A stretch of 64,000 nt of DNA from Sphingorhabdus profundilacus. Lineage in GTDB: Bacteria > Pseudomonadota > Alphaproteobacteria > Sphingomonadales > Sphingomonadaceae. The notes beneath the pieces were generated by a model. It saw only the letters and a program-made list of their open reading frames with translations, did no database searches and had not been told where the DNA came from. Below are positions 26,501-35,001 of the stretch, piece after piece (the first letter of the stretch is position 1; each line of letters starts with the position of its first letter). A program made the translations under genes and the position numbers. The stretch spans positions 310,001 to 374,000 of the forward strand of contig NZ_SDWJ01000001.1 in the NCBI RefSeq assembly GCF_009769755.1, in the 5' to 3' direction.

Positions 26501-26992
26501 CTCCTGCGGCTTTGCGGAAATGATCGCGCCGATCCGGCCCTGGCTGACAAGGGCAGGGGAGTGCGCGCCCGTTGCCGCGTCGGCGAAGATCAGCGCCACA
26601 TCCTTGGCCCGCACATCGCGGCCGTTGGAGCGATAGGCGGAGCCTGCGCCGCGCTCGATCCGGCGGGTGACCTCCAGCTCATGGTCTTCGTCGTTCGCTG
26701 CATCGTCAAAGCCGCGCTCTGCCGAGATGGTTACTTCGGCAAAGTCGCGGGGCGGGCGGGATGCGGTGCCGGCGAAGATGACATCTTCCATCCCTGCGCC
26801 GCGCATGGATTTCGGGCTGCTTTCGCCCATGACCCAGCGGATCGCTTCCAACAGGTTGGACTTGCCGCATCCATTGGGACCCACAATGCCGGTGAGGCCC
26901 GTTTCAATTTTCAGTTCTGCAGGCTCGACAAAGCTTTTAAAGCCAACAAGTTTCAGCCTGTTTATCCGCAACTGCTGTCTCTTGAGTAGCAA
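23558..26992 (-). CDS. smc: Chromosome segregation protein SMC
   Basis: Condensin-type ATPase that organises and segregates the chromosome. The protein has 1144 residues. The N-terminal Walker A is GPNGCGKSNLLEAIRWVMGE. Two long Ala/Glu/Arg-rich coiled coils flank a hinge (about residues 500-640). The C-terminal signature LLSGGEQALTAVAL is followed by Walker B CVLDEVDAPLDD. The family usually begins just before INRLKLVGFKSF, so the TTG at codon 8 (26971) is an alternative start. ScpA and ScpB are not nearby. Upstream on the same strand is a DsbA-like lipoprotein. Confidence 0.97.
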   Translation of the reverse strand: MLLKRQQLRINRLKLVGFKSFVEPAELKIETGLTGIVGPNGCGKSNLLEAIRWVMGESSPKSMRGAGMEDVIFAGTASRPPRDFAEVTISAERGFDDAANDEDHELEVTRRIERGAGSAYRSNGRDVRAKDVALIFADAATGAHSPALVSQGRIGAIISAKPQERRQMLEEAAGISGLHVRRKDAEQKLRAAETNLSRLATILADMDARAGQLRRQAKQAERYRKLSREILQAEAQLIYVRWQEAKAAADAARAEANAATAEVDKASAQQRDLSAAQQKAVGELAEARAVAMAARDAASDLSNRLVQLKSDRDRIIQRQADLTAQAARMADDGAREDRLTHDAADALARLQGESGELNKAIKTQDEARPALVRLAENAERQVRESEVTLAKALAEQARADAELRVADAALATAEARVERAERDAARLAGEQDRLGDETEFAAAKQEAAESVLHLQQQAEEGLASIAATEAERATLTGERDIIQSAFAAAKAELAALLSEQNALSRALSQNNGDRALDRIKAAPGYERALAAALGEDVNAMIGGAAGRRWLGRSAELPTISGTRLIDHVEAPQELHARLSMIRVVDTDDGAALLPGERLVTKDGQLRRWDGFAADDDGATTAEQLIRRNRLNELEQQIPFAQAALHQQSETAERIATQIAQAQEKHRALAGQQQQTDTDLRHALRAADQAEDALNRLQQARSALQERIATARQDIATAQAERDEAQEARAALPAGDHHSELVATLTAENEALRQLLVRSQADLSAHDQRLAQTRERRAVAMAEIRGWQDRAGEAERRIAEMNKRSTEIAQELESHAGRPEILARDIAALEGDRDNITDKLAQLQVAESNSEASLKALERDLAAAAEALSVAREARAGAEARAENQDQRRIEMGRISGERFECPPPVLPEKLEFDETELGDAATQSTRLERLQSERERIGPVNLIAADELAELEEQQGTSLKESEELTQAIHQLRGSIGSLNREGRARLLNAFEAVDGHFRRLFSTLFNGGQAHLALIDSDDPLEAGLEIFAQPPGKKLQSLTLLSGGEQALTAVALIFGLFLTNPAPICVLDEVDAPLDDANIERFCDLLDAMTRETDTRYLIVTHNAVTMSRMHRLFGVTMVEQGISRLVSVDLGGAEQLLAAE

Positions 26993-27018
26993 AAACCCAT
27001 TCTATATCCTTGTTTTTC

Positions 27019-27756
27019 CTACCGCGCGCCTGCTTCGACAAGCTTGCCCTTCACCTGTACCCAGCCATTGACGTCCAGCTTGGCCCCGTTCAGCAAGAAA
27101 AACGGCGTTCCACCAACGCCGTCGTCGCGTGTCGCTTTTTCAGTGGATGCGATAAGGGCATCGATGGCCGCCTTGTCCGTCAGACAAGCCTTGGCCTGAT
27201 CTTCACTGATCCCGCGGGATTTGACGAATTCGATCAGCCCCATTTTCGTGCCCAGCAGCGAGGAAATTTCAGCCGGAGTCATTTTTTGCATCGCCTGCTG
27301 GTCAGCTGGCGTCACGGTGCTTAACTTGCTCAACCAGCTTTGCTGTTCGGCGTAAAGCTGCTCGATGAGGGGGAAAAAGGCATCGGGGCCGCTGCAAGTG
27401 GCCAGTAGGAAGCCGGGAATATCCTGCACGCCATGGACGAGATAGGGCCTGTATTCCATTGCAATCACGCCGGTATTGATCAGCTTGTTCAAGTCTTCTG
27501 TCGACTGGACGGAAAACTGGGCACAGCCGGGGCAAGAGATTGCGCCATATTCCAGAAGCTGCAATTTCGCATCCGGGTTACCCATTTTATAACCACCGGC
27601 TTCGGTCTTGGTAACGACATCGGTCCATGCCTTTCCGGCGGGCGCGGCGACTTTTGCAATCGGTTCCCCCTTTGGTGCGCCGGCGGAATCTCCGCCGCTG
27701 CACGATGCCAGTGCGATCGCTGCGGTAACCGCAAATAATATCGATTTAATACGCAT
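27019..27756 (-). CDS. DsbA-like thioredoxin-fold lipoprotein
   Basis: Periplasmic thiol-disulfide oxidoreductase of the DsbA/thioredoxin_4 type. The ATG at 27756 gives 245 residues starting MRIKSILFAVTAAIALASC, with a lipobox and lipidated Cys19. The active site is CPGC in EYGAISCPGCAQF. An inserted helical part follows, then GVGGTPFFLLNG with the cis-proline. The spacing Gly-Val-Gly-Gly-Thr-Pro is typical. It lies directly after a paralogue of similar length, so the two probably form a thiol pair. The frame extends upstream into that paralogue's end. Confidence 0.88.
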   Translation of the reverse strand: MRIKSILFAVTAAIALASCSGGDSAGAPKGEPIAKVAAPAGKAWTDVVTKTEAGGYKMGNPDAKLQLLEYGAISCPGCAQFSVQSTEDLNKLINTGVIAMEYRPYLVHGVQDIPGFLLATCSGPDAFFPLIEQLYAEQQSWLSKLSTVTPADQQAMQKMTPAEISSLLGTKMGLIEFVKSRGISEDQAKACLTDKAAIDALIASTEKATRDDGVGGTPFFLLNGAKLDVNGWVQVKGKLVEAGAR

Positions 27757-27785
27757 ATAATGTCCTTCAATCTTTCGATTTAGCG

Positions 27786-28472
27786 TCACTTCAACTTTGA
27801 TTTCAAATCATCCACGCTGTGGATATGGTCCTGTAATTCCCCGTTGACGAAAAATGTCGGCGTGCCGTTCACACCCGCCGCCGCGCCGCTTTCGGTCATC
27901 GCAAGAATGACTTTCAGCGCGTCTTTATCGGCAAGACATTTCTTCGCCTGCACCGGCGTGATTCCGCGTTGCTGCATAATTGGGGCGAGCCCGATTTCGT
28001 CGTAAACGCCGGTCATAAATCCTGCGAAATTCTGGTTTTTCAACTGGGTCTGGGTATTTTCGGAGATGTTTTTGGTCTGGCCAAGCCAGGTCGACTGGGT
28101 GGCAAAAAGATGCTTTTGATTGCCAAAAAACTTTGCTTTGCCGCCGCACCTGGCCAGCATCGCTGCGGTCAAATCGATCGGATTGAGCAGCATGTTCCGG
28201 ATTTCAAGGCTGGCCTTGCCGGTCGCGACAAATTGCGCCTTGAACAACGGCGATTCCTTCAGCTCGAAATTGGCGCAATGGCTGCACGTATAGCTCAGAT
28301 ATTCCACAACCTTGTTGGGTGCGGACGGGTTACCGATGATATGGGCGCCCTTGTCCGTGACCGTAATGGTTGACAGCCAGCCACCTTTGGCCGGTGCAGC
28401 CATCGAACTGGCCGCCAGCGCCCCGATGCTGATCAACAGGATGGCGAGAGGTTTCATAAGGTGTGGCATCAT
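27786..28472 (-). CDS. DsbA-like thioredoxin-fold periplasmic protein
   Basis: Second thiol-disulfide oxidoreductase, 228 residues. The signal peptide is around MKPLAILLISIGALAASSMA (the ATG at 28457 is an alternative start) with no lipobox cysteine. The active site is CSHC in YLSYTCSHCANFE. The cis-proline loop is GVNGTPTFFVNGE near the C-terminus. It is a tandem paralogue of the gene at 27019-27756. Both follow the DUF721 gene on the same strand. The electron partner (DsbB-like) is not in the window. Confidence 0.87.
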   Translation of the reverse strand: MMPHLMKPLAILLISIGALAASSMAAPAKGGWLSTITVTDKGAHIIGNPSAPNKVVEYLSYTCSHCANFELKESPLFKAQFVATGKASLEIRNMLLNPIDLTAAMLARCGGKAKFFGNQKHLFATQSTWLGQTKNISENTQTQLKNQNFAGFMTGVYDEIGLAPIMQQRGITPVQAKKCLADKDALKVILAMTESGAAAGVNGTPTFFVNGELQDHIHSVDDLKSKLK

Positions 28473-28510
28473 TTTGCTTTGTCCGTAAAGATTATCCCGA
28501 ACATCTGGAA

Positions 28511-29056
28511 TTACTGGCCGTCTTTGGCAAGACTTTTTGCGAGGCTTTCGAGCACAGCAAATAATTCGGGATCGCCAATCTCCCTTAAAGAATCGCCCAG
28601 TTCGAACGGAACCGGTTTTAGCAACACCGGCGGCGCGGCCTTGGTGGCGGCAGGTTTGGCGACGCGGCCCTGCCGGACCTTCACCCGTGCGACCGCAGCA
28701 TATCCGAAAAAGCGGTTTACCCGTTCGATAATTTCAGGAAGGACGTGCTGGATCATGGTCGCATGTGCGCCCTCGACCGTCAGCTCCAGCGTTCCTTCAG
28801 ATTTTTTGCCAATGGGAAAGCGGATCGATTCGGGTGCCGATACGGCCGCATAACGCGCGCCGACAATTTCATCCCAGCGCGTGACCACCGAACTTTGGAC
28901 AAATCCGAACCTGCGGAAGGCGGCGCGTCCGATTTCCGGCATCAACGCAGACACAGCCTTTGCTTCCCCGCCCCGGGGACGTTGATAGGGCTTGGGGGTG
29001 ATTGTTTTTTTGGACCCGCCGTCGGATGTCTTGCCTTTGGTCATCGTCTGATCCAT
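28511..29056 (-). CDS. DUF721 / DciA-family protein
   Basis: A 181-residue basic protein. After an unstructured start, the DUF721 domain (about 45-130) shows VVTRWDEIVGARYAAVS, then LELTVEGAHATMIQHVLPEIIERVNRFFG. DciA proteins of this family help load the replicative helicase in bacteria that lack DnaC. This member is the alphaproteobacterial DUF721 type, so the helicase role is an inference. The starts of this gene and mutY overlap by 2 bp if both first ATGs are used; inner ATGs (29044 and 29067) would separate them. Confidence 0.82.
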   Translation of the reverse strand: MDQTMTKGKTSDGGSKKTITPKPYQRPRGGEAKAVSALMPEIGRAAFRRFGFVQSSVVTRWDEIVGARYAAVSAPESIRFPIGKKSEGTLELTVEGAHATMIQHVLPEIIERVNRFFGYAAVARVKVRQGRVAKPAATKAAPPVLLKPVPFELGDSLREIGDPELFAVLESLAKSLAKDGQ

Positions 29057-30140
29057 GCCATTTCCAATGACCGTCGTCCAACATTCCGTCCAGAAAACTG
29101 GGGATATCGCGGCGCTCCTGCTTGACCGTTATGACCGGCATGCGCGTGATTTGCCCTGGCGCAAACGTCCGGGGCATGGCGCGCCTGACCCATATCATGT
29201 GTGGCTGTCGGAGATTATGTTGCAACAAACCACAGTTGCCGCCGTCATACCCTATTTCCACATATTCACACAGCGTTGGCCCGACTTTACCGCATTGGCA
29301 GCCTGTGATGATGCCGATGTGATGGCTGCGTGGGCAGGGCTTGGCTATTATGCAAGGGCGCGCAATCTGCTGCGTTGTGCACGGGCTGTTGTACAGGACC
29401 ATGGCGGCATGTTGCCCGATCAGGAAAAGGCATTGCTTTCTTTGCCCGGCATCGGCCCTTATACAGCGGCGGCGATTGCGGCGATTGCGTTTGACCGGCG
29501 GGCGGTTGTTGTCGATGCCAATATTGAACGCGTCGCATCGCGCCTGTTCGCCATCGCAACCCCCCTGCCACGCGCCAAGCCAGATATTTATCAGCGCGTC
29601 GACACGATCACGCCCGCTCAAAGACCCGGGGACTTTGCCCAGGCGATGATGGATCTTGGTGCAGGCATTTGTTCGGTGAAAGCGCCTTCTTGCCCGATAT
29701 GTCCGCTGCAACACCATTGCATGGCATGGCAAGCGGGAAATCCCGAAGCTTATCCGGTTAAACCGGCAAAAAAGGCTAAGCCTGTCCGCACCGGCACCAT
29801 ATATTGGGTGCGAAAAGGGGGCAGGGTCTGGCTGGTCCGCCGTCCCGACACAGGGATGTTGGGGGCGATGCGCGCTTTACCGGATGACGGCTGGAATGCC
29901 CGTGAAAATGGCCACGGATTGCCGCCTTTTGACGCCAGTTGGACGTTCTTGCCAAAATCGGTTTCACATATCTTTACCCATTTTGCCCTGGAAATCACCA
30001 TTGCCGTTACGGCATGGGGCGAGAAGGCGGATCCACCGCTTGAGGGCGAATGGTGGGACGTAAATTCTCTCGACAAGGCTGGTCTGCCAACTCTATTCAG
30101 CAAGGCAGCAAAAGAGGCATTCGCTTTAGGAGAGACGTAA
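29055..30140 (+). CDS. mutY: A/G-specific adenine glycosylase
   Basis: Repair glycosylase that removes adenine mispaired with 8-oxoguanine, working with MutM (at 441 in this window). It has 361 residues. The catalytic Glu is in SEIMLQQTTV, the helix-hairpin-helix is LPGIGPYTAAAIAAIAF and the catalytic Asp is in VVDANIERV. The iron-sulfur ligands follow C-x6-C-x2-C-x5-C in CSVKAPSCPICPLQHHC. The C-terminal NUDIX-like domain is present. The stop overlaps the ATG of the next gene by one base. The ATG at 29067 is an alternative start. Confidence 0.96.
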   Translation: MPFPMTVVQHSVQKTGDIAALLLDRYDRHARDLPWRKRPGHGAPDPYHVWLSEIMLQQTTVAAVIPYFHIFTQRWPDFTALAACDDADVMAAWAGLGYYARARNLLRCARAVVQDHGGMLPDQEKALLSLPGIGPYTAAAIAAIAFDRRAVVVDANIERVASRLFAIATPLPRAKPDIYQRVDTITPAQRPGDFAQAMMDLGAGICSVKAPSCPICPLQHHCMAWQAGNPEAYPVKPAKKAKPVRTGTIYWVRKGGRVWLVRRPDTGMLGAMRALPDDGWNARENGHGLPPFDASWTFLPKSVSHIFTHFALEITIAVTAWGEKADPPLEGEWWDVNSLDKAGLPTLFSKAAKEAFALGET

Positions 30141-31441
30141 TGGAACATCAGGCATTGGCCCGGACGGGATTTGATCGGCGTGGCTTTTTAAGCTGGGGCG
30201 GCGGATTGACCCTGGCAGGTGCAGCGACTGCGTTCCTGCCGTCAAGGGCTTGGGCGCTTGCGGCCGAAAAATATCCGACGATCAAGGCGCAGTTTGACAG
30301 CTATGTCGCTTCAGGCAAACTGCCGGGCGTATTGGCCGCGATCGGCAAGGGTTCGATTGCGACCGATGTCATTTCGGTCGGCACCATCGCACAGGGTGAC
30401 AAGACTGCGGTCGATATCGACACTTTGTGGCGCGTTTATTCCATGACCAAGCCGATTACCGGCATTGCCGCAATGATGTTGGTGGGTGACGGCAAAATGA
30501 AGCTGGATCAGCCAATCGCCGATTTCTTGCCGGAATTTTCAAAAATGTCCGTGTTGACCGATCCTGACAACAGCCTTGAATCGGTGCCTGCGAAAAACCA
30601 GATTACCGTCCGGCATTTGCTGACGCATACAGCGGGCCTTGGGTATAATATCATTACCAAGGGACCGTTGTTGAAAGTGTATAATCAACAGGGCATCAAC
30701 CCTGCGATCATGAGCCGCTTTCCCCTTCCCGGATTTGAAACCCCTGCACCTACACCCGATTTGAAGACCTTTGCCGAACGGGTGGCCGCACTGCCATTGA
30801 TTGCCGAGCCCGGCACGAAATGGAGCTACTCAATCGCACTCGACCTGCTCGGTCGCGTTATCGAAGTGGCCAGCGGTATGGATTTTGAGGCCTTTTTGAA
30901 AACGCGGCTATTCGAACCGTTGAAAATGACGAGCAGCTATTTCCAGGTGCCCGCCGCCGAAACAAAGCGCTTTGTTACCAATTATGCGCCCATAAACGGT
31001 GTATTGATTCCAATCGATCCTGCACCGACCAGCATTTATCTCGACAAGCCAGCATTCGCCTTTGGCGGGGCAGGGCTGGTGTGTTCGGCGCGTGATTATG
31101 ACCGGTTTCTGCATATGCTGCAAAATGGCGGGGAACTGGACGGGGTTCGGGTGATGGCGTCCGAAACCGCGGCATTGGCGATGTCCGACCTGTTACCCGC
31201 AGGCATCAAAACCGAAGGTACATTCATCGCCGGCGCCGGAAATGGTGCCGGTGGCCGCGTGGGCAAAGGTGCATTTGAAGGCACTTTTGGCTGGGGTGGT
31301 GCCGCAGGGACGGTTGCTTTTGTCGATACGCGCCGCAAAGTCCGCGCGGTATGCATGGCCCAATATGTGCCCAGCAATGTCTATCCGTTCCATGAGGAAT
31401 TTGCCAAATGGGTATTGGCCGATTTGGGCATTCAGGCCTGA
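30140..31441 (+). CDS. Beta-lactamase-family serine hydrolase with Tat signal
   Basis: Penicillin-binding-protein-like hydrolase (class C beta-lactamase superfamily), 433 residues. AGGAGAG at 30128-30134 fixes the ATG at 30140, overlapping the mutY stop. A twin-arginine signal FDRRGFLSWGG (11-21) directs export in folded form. The nucleophile motif is SMTK (101-104). A tyrosine motif WSYSIALDLLG follows, and near the C-terminus FGWGGAAGT takes the place of the KTG box. Substrates of this group range from esters to D-amino peptides, so the specific activity is unknown. Likely periplasmic. Confidence 0.88.
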   Translation: MEHQALARTGFDRRGFLSWGGGLTLAGAATAFLPSRAWALAAEKYPTIKAQFDSYVASGKLPGVLAAIGKGSIATDVISVGTIAQGDKTAVDIDTLWRVYSMTKPITGIAAMMLVGDGKMKLDQPIADFLPEFSKMSVLTDPDNSLESVPAKNQITVRHLLTHTAGLGYNIITKGPLLKVYNQQGINPAIMSRFPLPGFETPAPTPDLKTFAERVAALPLIAEPGTKWSYSIALDLLGRVIEVASGMDFEAFLKTRLFEPLKMTSSYFQVPAAETKRFVTNYAPINGVLIPIDPAPTSIYLDKPAFAFGGAGLVCSARDYDRFLHMLQNGGELDGVRVMASETAALAMSDLLPAGIKTEGTFIAGAGNGAGGRVGKGAFEGTFGWGGAAGTVAFVDTRRKVRAVCMAQYVPSNVYPFHEEFAKWVLADLGIQA

Positions 31442-31448
31442 TTTGGTG

Positions 31449-32315
31449 ATGAGCCCCGGCTTCACCGGCTCACCGCTTGATCGTGCCGACCGGGTCCGCA
31501 ATGATGCCGAGGCCTATGGGGCGCTGTTGGGGGATTGGCGCGCCAGGATTCTGGGACTTGACGGACTTGATCCTGTCCTTGCCGCTGAAGGTGGGTTGGT
31601 GTGGCATTCCGCGGCCGAATTGTCGGGTTCGGAAGAACTTATCCTGCTTGGCCTGTCTGATGGCAAGCCGCATTTTGTTGCCTTGGCAGAGGCAGAAGGC
31701 GATGTTTTCCGTTCCCCTGCGATATGGCGCGCGCTTTCGATGTTACCGGCTGAAGATGCGGCGATATACGGCACCGCGCGCAGCCTGATCGAATGGCATA
31801 ACGGCCATCGGTTCTGCGGCAAATGTGGGCATCTGACCACATTGTTCCGGGCAGGCTGGGGCCGCAAATGTGGCAATTGCGGCAAGGAGCATTTTCCGCG
31901 CACCGACCCTGTCGTCATCATGCTGGCCGAATATGACGGTAAGGCGCTCGTTGGACGCCAGTCGCGATTTCCACCCGGAAACTATTCGGCGCTGGCCGGG
32001 TTCCTTGAACCGGGCGAAAGCATTGAAGAGGCTGTTCGCCGTGAAATTCATGAAGAGGCTGGAATCACCTGCGGCAAAGTACGCTATGTGACCAGCCAGC
32101 CCTGGCCCTTTGGCGGCGCGCAACTGATGATCGCATGTATCGTTGATGCGGTTGACGACGCCATAACGCTCGACACCGACGAGCTTGAGGATGCCAAATG
32201 GATCAGCAAGGAAGAGGCCCAAGCCGCGCTTGAAAATGCCGAATCGCGCACGTTCAATGCACCACCACCCTTTGCCATCGCGCACAGTTTGCTGAAACAT
32301 TGGGCGACCACATGA
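31449..32315 (+). CDS. nudC: NADH pyrophosphatase (NudC-type NUDIX hydrolase)
   Basis: Hydrolyses NAD(H) to NMN(H) and AMP and can remove NAD caps from RNA in the E. coli enzyme. The ATG at 31449 gives 288 residues starting MSPGFTGSPLDR; upstream frame is the end of the serine hydrolase region. The zinc ribbon is CGKCGH with CGNCGKEHFPRTDPV. The NUDIX box GFLEPGESIEEAVRREIHEE is complete. The NudC signature SQPWPF is present but followed by GGAQLM instead of PxSLM. It starts 8 bp after the serine hydrolase stop. Confidence 0.92.
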   Translation: MSPGFTGSPLDRADRVRNDAEAYGALLGDWRARILGLDGLDPVLAAEGGLVWHSAAELSGSEELILLGLSDGKPHFVALAEAEGDVFRSPAIWRALSMLPAEDAAIYGTARSLIEWHNGHRFCGKCGHLTTLFRAGWGRKCGNCGKEHFPRTDPVVIMLAEYDGKALVGRQSRFPPGNYSALAGFLEPGESIEEAVRREIHEEAGITCGKVRYVTSQPWPFGGAQLMIACIVDAVDDAITLDTDELEDAKWISKEEAQAALENAESRTFNAPPPFAIAHSLLKHWATT

Positions 32316-32330
32316 CCCGGCACTCACCTC

Positions 32331-32471
32331 GTCACCCTTAACTTGTTTCAGGGTCCATCGCACCGCATACCCTTTGCAAGAAAGCGCACCCAACAGCGCG
32401 TCACCACTTGGGGTGCCCCGACAGGGCAGGACTGACCTGACAAATAGACCCTGAAACAAGTTCAGGGTGAC
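32331..32471. repeat. About 141-bp element with terminal inverted repeats (long form)
   Basis: The arms at 32331-32355 and 32447-32471 are complementary over 25 bp with one mismatch. The inner edges GGTCCATCGCA and CTGACAAATAGACC are shared with the elements at 49193 and 53485. It lies between the convergent nudC and DUF1489 genes, where it could also act as a bidirectional terminator. Confidence 0.88.
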
Positions 32472-32498
32472 GGTCATATTTAAAGCGGGGTTGAAATC

Positions 32499-32520
32499 CC
32501 CCGCCCGCGTGCGGGAGGGG
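32499..32520. repeat. Palindrome of the CCCCTCCCGC family, one mismatch
   Basis: CCCCGCCCGC-GT-GCGGGAGGGG; same family as 22541-22562. Located 12 bp after the DUF1489 stop. Confidence 0.8.
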
Positions 32521-32531
32521 AGTAAGGTACG

Positions 32532-32936
32532 CTATACCAACCCCATCTTCATCAAATCGCCCAGCATTTTGGGTGGCATATCGTCGCGGGCGTCGGCTTC
32601 GCCATCGCCCAGGTCTGGCGGGGCGTCTTTTTCTTCCAGATAGCGCCAGCCTTGATGCGCGCGTTTGGGGATGCCGCGGACAGGAATGAGGCGGGGTTCG
32701 ATCCGTATCCAATGGCGGCCTGTGCCATTTTCCATGAAACCGAGTATCGGGCTGCGGCCAATCATGCTGTGGGCATGTATCCAGTAAAGCGACCCACCGG
32801 CCATTTCCGACACTCTTTTGGGCAGATAGCGGGTGGTCAGCCGTACCTCTCCCGCCTCTGCATAATGGGCAAGCCGGTCCCGCAGATCTGCGGCGCTTGC
32901 CGCACCAAAGGCAATTTTGGTCATGTTGAGGGGCAT
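32532..32936 (-). CDS. DUF1489 family protein
   Basis: Conserved alphaproteobacterial protein of unknown function, 134 residues. The family pattern is clear: TKIAFGAASAADLRDRL, TRYLPKRVSEMAGGSLYWI, MIGRSPILGF and WRYLEEKDAPPDL. It is soluble with no signal peptide or catalytic motif that I recognise. A second ATG at 32924 is an alternative start. It follows mgtE by 24 bp on the same strand and may share its transcript. Confidence 0.88.
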   Translation of the reverse strand: MPLNMTKIAFGAASAADLRDRLAHYAEAGEVRLTTRYLPKRVSEMAGGSLYWIHAHSMIGRSPILGFMENGTGRHWIRIEPRLIPVRGIPKRAHQGWRYLEEKDAPPDLGDGEADARDDMPPKMLGDLMKMGLV

Positions 32937-32960
32937 GGACGGTATTTGGGAACGGTTACG

Positions 32961-34370
32961 CTAGCCTGCAAGCCCGCTGAATACTGCGAGCCCGAGGAAA
33001 ATGAGGAAGCCCATCGAATCGGTAATCATCGTGACGAAAATCGAGCTTGATACCGCCGGATCCTGATCAAGCCGGTCGAGCAGAACCGGTATCGCCACCC
33101 CGGAAAGCCCCGCCAATGCGATGTTGCATAAAATTGCCGTCGCGATGACACCGGCCAACAGCCAATTGCTGAAAATAAATCCTGCACCAAGCCCCGCGAT
33201 AATCGCAATGGTCGCACCGATCAACAATGCGACGCGGATTTCGCGCACGATGGATCGCATGGTATTGGACTGCGTCAACTGGTTGGTGGCGAGCGCGCGC
33301 ACGGTAACCGCCAATGTCTGTGTACCGGCATTGCCGCCGATGGAGGCGACTATGGGCATCAATATTGCCAGCGCCACCATCGTTTCAATAGCGGCGCCAA
33401 ATTGGGCGATGATGAAACTGGCGACCATCGCGGTGCCCAGATTGGCGATCAACCAGCGTACACGCGCCTTGTAGCTGTCGGCAATCGGTTCGTTAATGTC
33501 GCCTTCGCCTGCGCCTGATAGCTGAAGGAAATCCTCATCCGCTTCTTCTTGAATGATGTGGACGATGTCATCGGCCGTGATGACCCCGACCAGACGGCCG
33601 CCATCATCCACCACTGCCGCCGAAATCAAGGCATATTTCTGGAAACGGAGCGCGACTTCTTCCTGGTCCATATCAACGGGAATAAGCGTCTGTTCATGCG
33701 CCATGATGTCGCTGACCGGCACTGTGCGCTGGCTCCGCATGATCCAGCTCAATTTGCACGTGCCGACCGGCCGGTGTTGCGGATCGACCACGAACACTTC
33801 CCAAAACTCCGTGGTCAAATCCTGATGATCGCGCAGATAGTCAATCAATTGGCCAACGGTCATATGTTCGGGCACCGCGACCAGCTCGCGCTGCATGATA
33901 CGACCGGCGGATTCGTCGGGATAAGACAGCGCGTCTTCGATGACGGCGCGGTCCTCGGGGTCGAGTTCGGCAAGGACGGCCTGCTGGTCCTCCTCCTCCA
34001 TATCCTCGATAATGGCGACGGCATCATCGGTATCGAGCTGCCCTGCCAGATCGGCGACCTGTGCCGCAGGTAGCGCTTCGATGATGTCATCGCGTACCCA
34101 GTCATTGATTTCGGCAAGCACCTCGGCGCTCATCAAATCGCCCATGGCCACAGCGAGCGGTCCGCGCCGTTCCGACGATGTCTGTTCCAGAAGATCGGCA
34201 ATATCGGCTTCGTGTAGCGGCTCGACGAGGCGTTTGACCTCATCAACATTGCCGTCTTGCACCGCGTCGAGAACGCGGGCGACAAAGTCGCGGGTCAGGA
34301 TATTGTCTTCGTCCAATGTTTCCATGACGTCGTCGTCGATGGTGACAGGATCGGCTGGTTCGCTGGTCAT
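32961..34370 (-). CDS. mgtE: Magnesium transporter MgtE
   Basis: Mg2+ channel of the inner membrane. The ATG at 34370, preceded by GGGGAGG, gives 469 residues. The cytoplasmic N domain holds the family pattern LLEQTSSERRGPLAVAMG and DPEDRAVIEDALSYP. Two CBS domains follow (about 150-270), which sense Mg2+. Five transmembrane helices follow, with the selectivity region ASIGGNAGTQT. The length is typical. No Mg2+ riboswitch is visible in the short upstream region. Confidence 0.95.
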   Translation of the reverse strand: MTSEPADPVTIDDDVMETLDEDNILTRDFVARVLDAVQDGNVDEVKRLVEPLHEADIADLLEQTSSERRGPLAVAMGDLMSAEVLAEINDWVRDDIIEALPAAQVADLAGQLDTDDAVAIIEDMEEEDQQAVLAELDPEDRAVIEDALSYPDESAGRIMQRELVAVPEHMTVGQLIDYLRDHQDLTTEFWEVFVVDPQHRPVGTCKLSWIMRSQRTVPVSDIMAHEQTLIPVDMDQEEVALRFQKYALISAAVVDDGGRLVGVITADDIVHIIQEEADEDFLQLSGAGEGDINEPIADSYKARVRWLIANLGTAMVASFIIAQFGAAIETMVALAILMPIVASIGGNAGTQTLAVTVRALATNQLTQSNTMRSIVREIRVALLIGATIAIIAGLGAGFIFSNWLLAGVIATAILCNIALAGLSGVAIPVLLDRLDQDPAVSSSIFVTMITDSMGFLIFLGLAVFSGLAG

Positions 34371-34507
34371 ATGCGGCCTCCCCTTGGGACGTTGGATGCA
34401 GGTTGGCATCCTCCTAAGCGTCCAAGTTCAAAATGCAATGATTTTGGCTTGGCCACAGCGATTGCTTGCCCTAGGGCATGCGGCATTCATTCCAGAAGGA
34501 GCACGCT

Positions 34508-34957
34508 ATGTCAGATGAAACCCTTACCCTAAACCTTGATGACGGCGATGTTGTTATCAAATTGCGTGCCGATCTGGCACCTAATCATGTCGCACGGATC
34601 AAGGAACTTGTCGGTGAAGGATTCTACGATGGCGTGAAATTCCACCGCGTCATCCCCGGTTTCATGGCGCAGGGCGGTTGCCCCAATGGCACCGGCATGG
34701 GCGGTTCGTCCAAGCCCAATCTGGCACAGGAATTCAACGCCGAACCGCATGTGCGCGGTATATGTTCGATGGCGCGGACCAATGATCCGAATACCGCCAA
34801 CAGCCAGTTTTTCATCTGCTTTGACGACGCCACTTTCCTTGACCGGCAATATACCGTCTGGGGTCAGGTCATCAGCGGCATGGAACATGTCGATGCGTTG
34901 CCCAAGGGTGAGCCACCCGCAAATCCTGGCGTTATCCGCAAGGCGACCATTGGCTAA
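34508..34957 (+). CDS. Cyclophilin-type peptidyl-prolyl cis-trans isomerase
   Basis: Cytoplasmic proline isomerase that assists protein folding. The ATG at 34508 follows AGAAGGAG and gives 149 residues starting MSDETLTLNL. The cyclophilin core is complete: GFYDGVKFHRVIPGFMAQGG with the catalytic Arg, SMARTNDPNTANSQFFIC and YTVWGQVISGMEHVD. There is no signal peptide, so it is the PpiB-like cytoplasmic form. It is divergent from mgtE and convergent with the EF-hand gene. Confidence 0.95.
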   Translation: MSDETLTLNLDDGDVVIKLRADLAPNHVARIKELVGEGFYDGVKFHRVIPGFMAQGGCPNGTGMGGSSKPNLAQEFNAEPHVRGICSMARTNDPNTANSQFFICFDDATFLDRQYTVWGQVISGMEHVDALPKGEPPANPGVIRKATIG

Positions 34958-34961
34958 ACGG

Positions 34962-34992
34962 TTGGGGACTGTCCCTGAAGGACTGTCCCCAA
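34962..34992. terminator. Hairpin repeat TTGGGGACTGTCC between convergent genes
   Basis: TTGGGGACTGTCC (34962-34974) and GGACTGTCCCCAA (34980-34992) pair at 12 of 13 positions around CTGAA. There is no T-run. The placement four bases after the isomerase stop and nine before the EF-hand gene end suggests a bidirectional terminator, or a small repeat of its own family. Confidence 0.65.
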
Positions 34993-35001
34993 CAACTATC
35001 C

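Noticed and set aside
31743-32477. Open frame ending in the LNLFQGLFV peptide
   Set aside because: The first codons are the inverted-repeat element and the rest is antisense to nudC; such peptides arise from the palindromes and are not genes.
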